From: a virus
Direction: 5' to 3' (one strand)
Length of the DNA: 20,394 nt
Virus record (IMG/VR): IMGVR_UViG_3300010157_000317
Coordinates: 1-20,394 of that record
Positions 5,232-11,384 of this stretch are shown here, piece after piece (within the stretch, counting starts at the first letter, position 1; each line of letters starts with the position of its first letter). The translations under genes and the position numbers were made by a program. Under the pieces are notes generated by a model. That model saw only the letters and a program-made list of their open reading frames with translations. It did not search any database and was not told the origin of the DNA.

Positions 5232-6616
5232 ATCTATCAGAGTATGAGTGGCCTCGTCCCCACGGGTTCACACCGTTCGAGCATCAGAAGATTACAGCCG
5301 ACTTTTTAACGACCAATAACAAGGCGTTTTGCTTTAACGAGCAAGGTACAGGCAAGACAGCATCAGTGATTTGGGCAGTTGATTATTTGATGCAACGAGG
5401 GTTAGTCAAGCGTGTGTTAGTGATTTGTCCGTTGTCAATCATGAAGTCAGCATGGCAACAAGACCTGTTTAAGTTTGCAATCCATCGCACGGTATCCGTT
5501 GCACATGGGGCAGCTAAAAAGCGCAAAGAGATCATCAATGCAGGGTCAGAGTTTGTCATCATTAATTTTGATGGGGTTGGAATTGTTAAGAGTGAACTGC
5601 TCAAAGGCGGGTTTGATTTGATTGTGGTAGATGAAGCGTCAGCGTATAAGAATGCTCAGACCGAGCGGTGGAAAGACCTGCGTGACCTAACAAAAGTTAT
5701 ACGTGGGCTGTGGATGTTGACTGGAACACCTGCCGCGCAATCACCTGTGGATGCTTACGGATTGGCAAAGCTGGTGAACCCCAACGGCATACCTATGTTC
5801 TTTGGGCAGTTCAAGGACAACGTAATGTTGAAGGTTGGGCAGTACCGCTGGATACCCCGCCCCGAGTCCAAGCACATTGTCCATAAAGCACTCCAGCCAG
5901 CCATCCGGTTTGAAAAGAAGCAATGCCTTGACCTGCCCCCTGTGACTTTTGTTGACCGTGATGCCCCGATGTCACCTCAACAGATCAAGTACTACAACGT
6001 ACTCAAGAAGCAGATGTTGATTGAGGCCGATGGGGAAGAAATCTCTGCGGTAAACGCCGCTGTAAAGATCAATAAGCTACTTCAAATATCCGGGGGCGCT
6101 GTGTATACGGATACTGGGGAAGTCCTAGAGTTTGATGTATCTGGCAGATTAAACGCAGTGCAAGAAGTCATTGACGAATCAAGTCAAAAAGTTTTGGTGT
6201 TTGTGCCCTTTACCCACACCATCGAACTCTTAGAAAAGCACCTGAGCAAGCACGGCATAAGCTGTGAAGTCATCAACGGTGATGTGAGCGTTAACAAACG
6301 CTCGGTTTTGGTTCAGCAGTTTCAAGACCATACCCACCCCAAGGTGCTCATCATTCAGCCACAAGCAGCATCTCACGGGCTTACCCTAACTGCTGCCGAC
6401 ACAATTATTTGGTACGCTCCCTGCTCCAGCGTAGAGACATACTTACAAGCCAATGCTCGAATTGACCGACCCGGTCAGGTCAACCCAATGACCATCGTGC
6501 ATATAACGGGCAGTCCAATAGAGACAAAGATGTACAGCCTCTTGCGGGGCAACGTGAGTAATCACACAAAAATAATTGATTTGTACAGGCAAGAAATTAT
6601 TTCTGAAAGCACTTGA
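5228..6616 (+). CDS. SNF2-type superfamily 2 helicase/translocase (462 aa)
   Basis: Compact two-lobe SF2 motor. Motif I is G40-T-G-K43-T (Walker A), motif Ia VLVICPLS, motif II D135-E-A-S138, motif III T165-G-T-P168. The C-terminal lobe has VLVFVPFTHT, a LIIQPQAASHGLTLT segment and motif VI N409-A-R-I-D-R414-P-G-Q. This SNF2 layout is common in phages, usually without extra domains, and drives ATP-dependent movement on double-stranded DNA. It may remodel forks or recombination intermediates together with the adjacent Cas4-like and HNH nucleases (inference). The start is coupled (ATGA) to the HNH gene. The stop codon lies within the -35 box of the next promoter. Confidence 0.96.
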   Translation: MNLSEYEWPRPHGFTPFEHQKITADFLTTNNKAFCFNEQGTGKTASVIWAVDYLMQRGLVKRVLVICPLSIMKSAWQQDLFKFAIHRTVSVAHGAAKKRKEIINAGSEFVIINFDGVGIVKSELLKGGFDLIVVDEASAYKNAQTERWKDLRDLTKVIRGLWMLTGTPAAQSPVDAYGLAKLVNPNGIPMFFGQFKDNVMLKVGQYRWIPRPESKHIVHKALQPAIRFEKKQCLDLPPVTFVDRDAPMSPQQIKYYNVLKKQMLIEADGEEISAVNAAVKINKLLQISGGAVYTDTGEVLEFDVSGRLNAVQEVIDESSQKVLVFVPFTHTIELLEKHLSKHGISCEVINGDVSVNKRSVLVQQFQDHTHPKVLIIQPQAASHGLTLTAADTIIWYAPCSSVETYLQANARIDRPGQVNPMTIVHITGSPIETKMYSLLRGNVSNHTKIIDLYRQEIISEST

Positions 6617-6627
6617 CAATGTCAAGT
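6611..6627. promoter_or_regulatory. Perfect 8+1+8 palindrome over the -35 box (candidate operator, copy 2)
   Basis: ACTTGACA, one central A, TGTCAAGT: an exact inverted repeat that includes the whole -35 box and the helicase stop. A dimeric repressor or activator bound here would block or recruit polymerase. A near copy of its core sits at 1204-1218. Nearby candidate binders are the two ribbon-helix-helix-like proteins and the helix-turn-helix protein at 8030. Confidence 0.6.
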
Positions 6628-6640
6628 TTTGTGCTAAACT
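6613..6640 (+). promoter_or_regulatory. Extended -10 sigma70 promoter for the SSB-like/primase block
   Basis: TTGACA (6613-6618), 16-base spacer, TAAACT (6635-6640), with TG at 6632-6633 giving the extended form TGCTAAACT. The gene start is 28 bases downstream of the -10 box. It is one of the few intergenic stretches in the left arm. Confidence 0.78.
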
Positions 6641-6657
6641 AAAACCTCAAAACAACT

Positions 6658-6666
6658 GGAGCTAAC
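6658..6666 (+). promoter_or_regulatory. Ribosome-binding cassette GGAGCTAAC for the coiled-coil protein gene
   Basis: Third plus-strand copy of the 9-mer, ending one base before the ATG at 6668; only the base between differs (T instead of A). Confidence 0.75.
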
Positions 6667-6667
6667 T

Positions 6668-7102
6668 ATGGACGCATTAGAAGGTCAGGACGAAGTCACC
6701 ACTTCTTCCATCCCACTCGACAAACTTGCCGCTATCTATATCAGGATACGCGATGCCAAGGACGACCTCACAGAAACCTACAAAACAAAAGTCGCTGATC
6801 TTGATGAGCAGATGGGCGTACTTGAAACACAGATGCTGAATACTTGTAAAGAGCAAGGTATTGACAGCATCCGCACAAAACACGGCACGATCATTCGTTC
6901 AGTTAAATCACGGTACTGGACAAATGATTGGGATTCGATGTACGACTTCATTGAGGAGACCGGTGCATTTGGCCTGTTGGAGAAACGACTTCATCAAACA
7001 CACATGAAAGACTTTCTTCTTGAGAATCCTGACCTTCTACCGAGAGGTTTGAATGTCGAAAATCAATACACCGTGGTAGTTAGACGTTCTAAGGAAAACT
7101 GA
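6668..7102 (+). CDS. Conserved-type phage protein with N-terminal coiled coil (144 aa)
   Basis: Residues about 17-60 form a predicted helical coiled coil (LDKLAAIYIRIRDAKDDL...DLDEQMGVLETQML). A C-terminal globular part has GIDSIRTKHGTIIRS, WTNDWDSMYDFIEETGAFGLLEKRLHQ, and ends with LPRGLNVENQYTVVVRR. Proteins with this arrangement (helical hairpin, a 'GT-based' beta turn, then 'F-LL-RR' and 'PPGV.....V.VRR') are frequent in phage replication regions, usually next to a single-strand DNA-binding protein, and are loosely similar to the phage Gp157 group; I cannot confirm the family. It is the first gene behind the 6613 promoter and lies three bases before the next gene. Confidence 0.88.
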   Translation: MDALEGQDEVTTSSIPLDKLAAIYIRIRDAKDDLTETYKTKVADLDEQMGVLETQMLNTCKEQGIDSIRTKHGTIIRSVKSRYWTNDWDSMYDFIEETGAFGLLEKRLHQTHMKDFLLENPDLLPRGLNVENQYTVVVRRSKEN

Positions 7103-7105
7103 AAA

Positions 7106-8026
7106 ATGAGCAGCATTACACTTTTTAACCAAGACCTCCCCGACTTTCTGCAAACCGCTGGAGTCAGTGAGCTTACAAAACAACTTGCTGGTAACAGCGG
7201 GATTAAACGAGTCGTCCCTAAAAACGGAATCTTCCGCAAAATTGTGGGTGGCGAAGAAATGGGCAAGGTTAAAGGCGACTTAGAAGTTGTCGTTATCAAT
7301 GCTTCTCCTAAAGTTGGTCGCATCTTTTACGTCAATCAGTGGACTCCCGAAGCCGCGCCAACCGCGCCTGATTGTTTTTCCAATGATGGCAGTACGCCTG
7401 ATGCTGGTTCGGCTAACAAACAGTATGACCGTTGCGATTCATGCGAGCAAAACATCAAAGGCTCAGGTCAAGGTAACTCTAAGGCTTGCCGCTACACACG
7501 CCGCATTGCTGTGAATTTAGTAGAGGACTTTGGCACTTCACTTGAAGGTTCTGTATACCAAATGAACTTGGCCTCCAAGTCTTTATTTGGCGAGAGCGTT
7601 GGCGACAACACTCATCCGTTTGAGACTTACACCAAGTACTTGTCCAACAACGGCAAAAGCTTGGACTACGTTGTTACACAGGTGAGCTTCAACGAAGATA
7701 ACGACAACCAATCTGTTTTGTTTACCCCATTGCGCCATATCAACAAGGAGCAATACGCAGTGACCAGCAAGGCCGCTGTTCTGCCTGAGACACAGAAGAT
7801 GGTCACCATGACCCCATATCAAGCCGATATGTCAGGCCGTGCGCCAAAGCTGGAAGCGCCCAAAGCCGAGGCCCCAAAAGCCAAAGTTAAAGTGGAAGCC
7901 GAAGCTGAGGATGATGACGGAGTTGAAGCACCTAAGAAGCGTGAATCCAAGAAAGCTGTTGAAACCGCACCCACACCCAAGAAAAGTTTGGACTCAGTGG
8001 TAGCGGCTTGGGCAGACGAGGAGTAA
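7106..8026 (+). CDS. Candidate single-strand DNA-binding protein with Cys cluster and acidic tail (306 aa)
   Basis: The protein has three parts. Residues about 1-80 are beta-rich and basic (KRVVPKNGIFRKIVGG, GDLEVVVINASPKVGRIFYV). Residues 90-128 carry four cysteines, C90, C110-X2-C113 and C128, with KGSGQG between, consistent with a structural zinc site. Residues about 245-306 are Ala/Lys/Glu/Pro-rich and end in W-A-D-E-E, an acidic aromatic tip like those of SSB proteins. Position between a phage accessory protein and the primase fits an SSB role, as does the acidic tip, but the fold is not proved by sequence. The low-complexity linker (EAPKAEAPKAKVKVEAEAEDDD) is typical of flexible SSB tails. 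Confidence 0.87.
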   Translation: MSSITLFNQDLPDFLQTAGVSELTKQLAGNSGIKRVVPKNGIFRKIVGGEEMGKVKGDLEVVVINASPKVGRIFYVNQWTPEAAPTAPDCFSNDGSTPDAGSANKQYDRCDSCEQNIKGSGQGNSKACRYTRRIAVNLVEDFGTSLEGSVYQMNLASKSLFGESVGDNTHPFETYTKYLSNNGKSLDYVVTQVSFNEDNDNQSVLFTPLRHINKEQYAVTSKAAVLPETQKMVTMTPYQADMSGRAPKLEAPKAEAPKAKVKVEAEAEDDDGVEAPKKRESKKAVETAPTPKKSLDSVVAAWADEE

Positions 8027-8029
8027 CGC

Positions 8030-8269
8030 ATGACCTATGGTTACAGCCAAAAATTAGTTGATGCTAACAAAAAAGCCGATGCTGATTCTTTAGGCGTAGC
8101 CTTGGGTCGCTTCTGTATCGAGCGGGAGATTACTGCTACGCGAGTGGCATTAGAACTAGGCGTTAGCCGCATGACGGTCTACAACTGGTTTTGGGGTGAG
8201 TTCACCCCGTCTCCAACTTACGCTGAGCAGATAGAGCGTTTCATGGCACGGCATAAAAAGCGCAAATAA
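8030..8269 (+). CDS. Small helix-turn-helix DNA-binding protein (79 aa)
   Basis: Residues about 35-56 form a classic helix-turn-helix (ATRVALELGVSRMTVYNWFWG), with V-S-x-M-T-V-Y-N-W in the recognition helix as in Cro/CI-like and transposase-type HTH domains. The C-terminus is basic (MARHKKRK). The ATG has AGGAG upstream, three bases after the preceding stop. It is a candidate for the regulator that binds the palindrome at 6611, controlling its own operon, or for a replication-origin binder acting with the primase encoded just after it. Neither is shown directly. Confidence 0.9.
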   Translation: MTYGYSQKLVDANKKADADSLGVALGRFCIEREITATRVALELGVSRMTVYNWFWGEFTPSPTYAEQIERFMARHKKRK

Positions 8270-8272
8270 ACA

Positions 8273-11128
8273 ATGTCTACATTTGATTTGCTTGATACCG
8301 TATTACCTACGGAGGGGCGGTACTGCATAGTTGGCATAGGTAAATATGTTGACCAGCGTTTTGCAAACACAAGGGAAGAAACCGAGACACTCATCCAAGA
8401 GTTCAACACCAAGCAAGTCAACGTGTATTTTGGTTGTGCCAAGTTTGGTACGGCAGATGACAGGACGCACGAGAACGTAGCCTTTGTTCAAGCCTTATGG
8501 CTAGATATTGATTGCGGCCCGACCAAGGGTGTACCGAACTCCAAAGGGAAGATTGAAGGCTATCTCGACCAGCAAACAGGGCTGGAAGAGCTTAAGAAGT
8601 TTTGCAAGACTGTCGGCTTACCTAGACCAATTTTGGTGAACTCCGGCAACGGTGTTCATGCCTACTGGTTGCTTGAAAAGATGTTATCCCGCAAAGAGTG
8701 GGAGCCATTGGCCAAGCGACTAAAACAACTGTGCAAAGAACATGACTTGATCGTTGACGACAAGGTGTTTGAAGCATCGCGGGTTCTTCGTGTACCCGAA
8801 TCAATGAACGTGAAGAAAGGTTTAGAGCCTAAGCCAGTCAGTGTGTGGAACGAGGTTTCGCCGAGGCTGTCTATTGAGAAACTGCGTGAGTTGCTGGGCG
8901 CACCTGAACCCAAACAAGAAGAGGAAGTGCCTGACTTCGTACCTTCTTCGATGAGTCCGATGATGCAAGCATTGATGGGTAACAAGGTCAAACGGTTCAA
9001 GACCATCATGCTCAAGGCCGAGAACGGCTGTGCGCAACTGAATTACGTATTTCAAAACCAAGCTGAGATTGACGAGCCACTGTGGATGTCGGCGTTATCT
9101 ATTTCTGCTTTCTGTGTAGATGGGGACAAAGCGGCGCACAAGATGTCTAGCGGTCACCCCGAGTACGACCCCGCCGAGGTAGAGAACAAGCTCAGGAACA
9201 TACGTAAACGCGGTGGCCCACATCACTGCACAACATTTGAAGAGCGCAACCCCGGTGGCTGTGATGACTGTGTACACAAAGGCGAGATTACTTCACCTAT
9301 TGTGTTAGGCATAGAGGTAGCAGAAGCTACTGAAGCCGACAACGAAGTAGAGGTGGAAACCGAAGAGGGTGTTGAAACGCATCAAATACCTGAGTATCCG
9401 TTCCCATTCTTCAGGGGTAAAAAGGGTGGCGTATATGTTCGTCCCCCCAAAGATTCCGAAGAAGCACCCGCAATGGTGTACGAGCATGACTTGTATGTAG
9501 TCAAGCGTATGAGGGACAAAGAGTTGGGTGAAATGGCGTTGTTCAGACTTCACTTACCACATGACGGGGTGAAGGAGTTTGCGATAACCACTGCATCCAT
9601 TTCATCAAAGGACGAGCTACGCAAACAGCTTGCCCAGCAGGGCGTAATGGCGCACCACAAGCAATATGAAAATCTTGCAACGTACGTTATTACAGCAGTA
9701 AAGAATTTGCAATTTACAAAGAAAGCAGAGCTTATGAGAACACAATTTGGATGGGTTGACGGAGACAGTAAATTTATTATGGGCAACAAAGAGATCACCA
9801 AAGACGGTACGTTCTATAGCCCATCATCGACAACAACAGAATTTTTTGCCGAGAAGATTCATGAAAAAGGCGACATGGATAAGTGGAAAGAAGTCTTCAA
9901 CCTGTATGCAATAAAGGGTATGGAAGCCCATGCTTTTGGAGCCTTAACCGCGTTTGGCGCTCCACTAATGAAGTTCACTGGATTGAAAGGCGCGATCATT
10001 AACGTGATCTACCAATATGCTGGATCAGGAAAATCAACCATTCTGCGCATGTGCAACAGCGTATACGGTATGCCCTACGAGCTTATGTCAATCCAAAAAG
10101 ACACGCTCAATGCAAAGATGCAGCAGCTTGGGGTAATGAACAACATCGCCAATACGATTGACGAAATCACCAACATGACCCCTCAAGAGTTTTCTGACTT
10201 GTCATACGGCATCAGTCAGGGCCGAGGCAAACATCGCGTCAAAGGTTCTGAGAACGCACTACGCATCAACAACACCTCATGGCAAAACATGACTTTATGC
10301 TCATCGAACGCCAGCTTTTATGAGAAGTTGACCGCGTTGAAGAACAGCCCAGATGGTGAATCCGTACGGTTACTTGAGTACAAGATAGAACCTAACGACT
10401 TGATTGGCGTGGCTAGGGGCAAGGAAATGTTTGACCACCAACTCAATGAGAATTATGGTCATGCGGGTGAGATATACCTTGCATGGTTGGTAAACAACCT
10501 AGAGTACGCCAAGGACTTGGTAAAGAAAGTGCAAGCCCGACTGGACAAAGAAGTTCAGTTCACCGCAAGGGAGCGCTTTTGGTCGGCCACTGCCGCTTGT
10601 AATATTGCTGGTGGTTTGATTGCCCGCCACCTTGGTTTGCACGACTATGATATGACCGCTGTGTATGAGTGGCTAAAAGATATGTTGAGCGAAATGCGTC
10701 TCGATGTGAAGCCCCCGCAGTCAACCCCCGTTGCTACCCTTGGTGAATTTCTTGATAGCCATCACGCCAATGCTTTGGTGGTCAACGGTCAAGTAGATGC
10801 CCGAAGTAATATGTCGGCGCTACCTTTGCAAGAACCCCGTCAAGAATTGCTGGTACGTTACGAGCCGGATACCAAACACATCTATGTAGCAGCCAAGCAG
10901 TTCAAAGAGTTTTGTATCGAGCAGCAGGTCAATTACAAAAGTTTGCTCAAAGAGTTAACCGACTTGCAAATATTTGTTGAGGCAACCAACAAGCGTATGT
11001 CCAAAGGTATGAAGGTTGCGTCTCCTGCTGTACGCACGTTGAAATTTGACGCATCGCATTCCGAGTTCCTGCGCATGGACGATATGTTGGGCCTAAATGA
11101 AAATCGAGACAGTGTCGTATCAGCTTGA
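8273..11128 (+). CDS. Primase-polymerase fused to a DUF927-type helicase (951 aa)
   Basis: Replicative primase-helicase. The N-terminal 200 residues look like an archaeo-eukaryotic-type primase: D78-I-D80 (WLDIDCG), S124-G-N-G-V-H129-A-Y-W, and the basic R170-V-L-R-V-P motif ending in N179. A Cys/His cluster follows (H317-H-C319-X10-C330-X2-C333-V-H335), then IVLG. After an acidic linker, residues about 373-840 resemble DUF927, a P-loop NTPase domain: Walker A A583-G-S-G-K587-S-T and Walker B I-D630-E631. It would prime synthesis and unwind the fork for the PolA encoded upstream. The start is three bases after the HTH stop and has a weak ribosome-binding site, so coupling is likely. The end overlaps the next gene by 32 bases. 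Confidence 0.93.
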   Translation: MSTFDLLDTVLPTEGRYCIVGIGKYVDQRFANTREETETLIQEFNTKQVNVYFGCAKFGTADDRTHENVAFVQALWLDIDCGPTKGVPNSKGKIEGYLDQQTGLEELKKFCKTVGLPRPILVNSGNGVHAYWLLEKMLSRKEWEPLAKRLKQLCKEHDLIVDDKVFEASRVLRVPESMNVKKGLEPKPVSVWNEVSPRLSIEKLRELLGAPEPKQEEEVPDFVPSSMSPMMQALMGNKVKRFKTIMLKAENGCAQLNYVFQNQAEIDEPLWMSALSISAFCVDGDKAAHKMSSGHPEYDPAEVENKLRNIRKRGGPHHCTTFEERNPGGCDDCVHKGEITSPIVLGIEVAEATEADNEVEVETEEGVETHQIPEYPFPFFRGKKGGVYVRPPKDSEEAPAMVYEHDLYVVKRMRDKELGEMALFRLHLPHDGVKEFAITTASISSKDELRKQLAQQGVMAHHKQYENLATYVITAVKNLQFTKKAELMRTQFGWVDGDSKFIMGNKEITKDGTFYSPSSTTTEFFAEKIHEKGDMDKWKEVFNLYAIKGMEAHAFGALTAFGAPLMKFTGLKGAIINVIYQYAGSGKSTILRMCNSVYGMPYELMSIQKDTLNAKMQQLGVMNNIANTIDEITNMTPQEFSDLSYGISQGRGKHRVKGSENALRINNTSWQNMTLCSSNASFYEKLTALKNSPDGESVRLLEYKIEPNDLIGVARGKEMFDHQLNENYGHAGEIYLAWLVNNLEYAKDLVKKVQARLDKEVQFTARERFWSATAACNIAGGLIARHLGLHDYDMTAVYEWLKDMLSEMRLDVKPPQSTPVATLGEFLDSHHANALVVNGQVDARSNMSALPLQEPRQELLVRYEPDTKHIYVAAKQFKEFCIEQQVNYKSLLKELTDLQIFVEATNKRMSKGMKVASPAVRTLKFDASHSEFLRMDDMLGLNENRDSVVSA

Positions 11129-11291
11129 TTGGTCGAAGTTTAGAACCGGTCATTCGTTTTTTGTACCCTGCATAGACCACAATGCGGCGCGGGAAACCAT
11201 AAGCGCTGTAACAAAAAGATTGAAGATAACAATTGTTACAAAAGTTGTGATCGTAGAGGGTATAAAAGGTTTGCGAGTTTGGCGCGTTTAA
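11097..11291 (+). CDS. Small phage protein of unknown function (64 aa)
   Basis: Starts inside the end of the primase gene (32-base overlap) and is the last gene of the left arm. The sequence begins with YQLDWSKFRTGHSFFVPCIDH, a 'W-x-K-F-x-x-G-x-S-F-F-V-P' pattern recurrent in short phage proteins, followed by an amphipathic helix (AARETISAVTKRLKI) and a beta-rich end (IVTKVVIVEG, GLRVWRV). This alternation suggests a small alpha/beta fold. It has one Cys and no catalytic motif. Its function is unknown. The distribution of hydrophobic residues, the conserved-looking N-terminus and the position in the operon all argue that it is real. Confidence 0.8.
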   Translation: MKIETVSYQLDWSKFRTGHSFFVPCIDHNAARETISAVTKRLKITIVTKVVIVEGIKGLRVWRV

Positions 11292-11303
11292 TGTAGACTG
11301 GCA

Positions 11304-11324
11304 TCAATGGTAAGCAGTTGCCAT
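11304..11324 (-). other. Six-codon mini-ORF behind an orphan ribosome-binding cassette
   Basis: On the minus strand an ATG at 11324 begins ATGGCAACT, the same nine bases that open the DUF3310 gene (641), but stops after six codons (MATAYH). It is preceded by GGAGAC and, further up, GGAGCTAAC (11343-11335). It may be a leader peptide, a decayed gene start or chance. The same bases form a plus-strand hairpin (11307-11324). Confidence 0.25.
11307..11324. other. Short stem-loop in the convergent junction
   Basis: ATGGTAA (11307-11313) pairs with TTGCCAT (11318-11324) across a GCAG loop: seven base pairs including one G-U wobble. There is no T-run, so it is not a terminator by itself. It could protect or mark the 3' end of the left-arm transcript. 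Confidence 0.35.
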
Positions 11325-11334
11325 GTCTCCGAAA

Positions 11335-11343
11335 GTTAGCTCC
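11335..11343 (-). promoter_or_regulatory. Orphan GGAGCTAAC cassette on the minus strand
   Basis: The fourth copy of the 9-mer found before the genes at 641, 1892 and 6668, here read on the minus strand, preceded by AAA. Only short frames follow: 6 codons at 11324 and a further 22 at about 11307. No substantial gene uses it in this window. Confidence 0.4.
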
Positions 11344-11358
11344 TTTCAACCTCCCTTT

Positions 11359-11384
11359 CCCCCGCCTATGTGCGGGGGTTTTTT
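11359..11384 (+). terminator. Rho-independent terminator of the left arm
   Basis: CCCCCGC (11359-11365) pairs with GCGGGGG (11372-11378) around the loop CTATGT, followed by six T (11379-11384). The T-run lies on the plus strand only and overlaps the stop codon of the minus-strand 2147-residue gene. On the minus strand the same hairpin is followed by AAAGGG, so it does not look like an efficient terminator for the right arm. Confidence 0.93.

Noticed and set aside
11227-11238. Perfect 12-base palindrome TAACAATTGTTA, with lac-operator-like GATAACAATT
   Set aside because: It lies inside the coding sequence of the 64-residue protein, and no promoter with correct spacing surrounds it. AT-rich palindromes of this size are not surprising in 20 kb.
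11233-11266. Possible promoter TTGTTA...TATAAA near the end of the left arm
   Set aside because: The spacing is 22 bases (or 10 using TTGTGA), too far from 16-18, and no gene follows on the plus strand.
11341-11363. Pyrimidine-rich tract between the two arms
   Set aside because: It is explained by the reverse complement of a purine-rich ribosome-binding stretch and the C-rich arm of the terminator.
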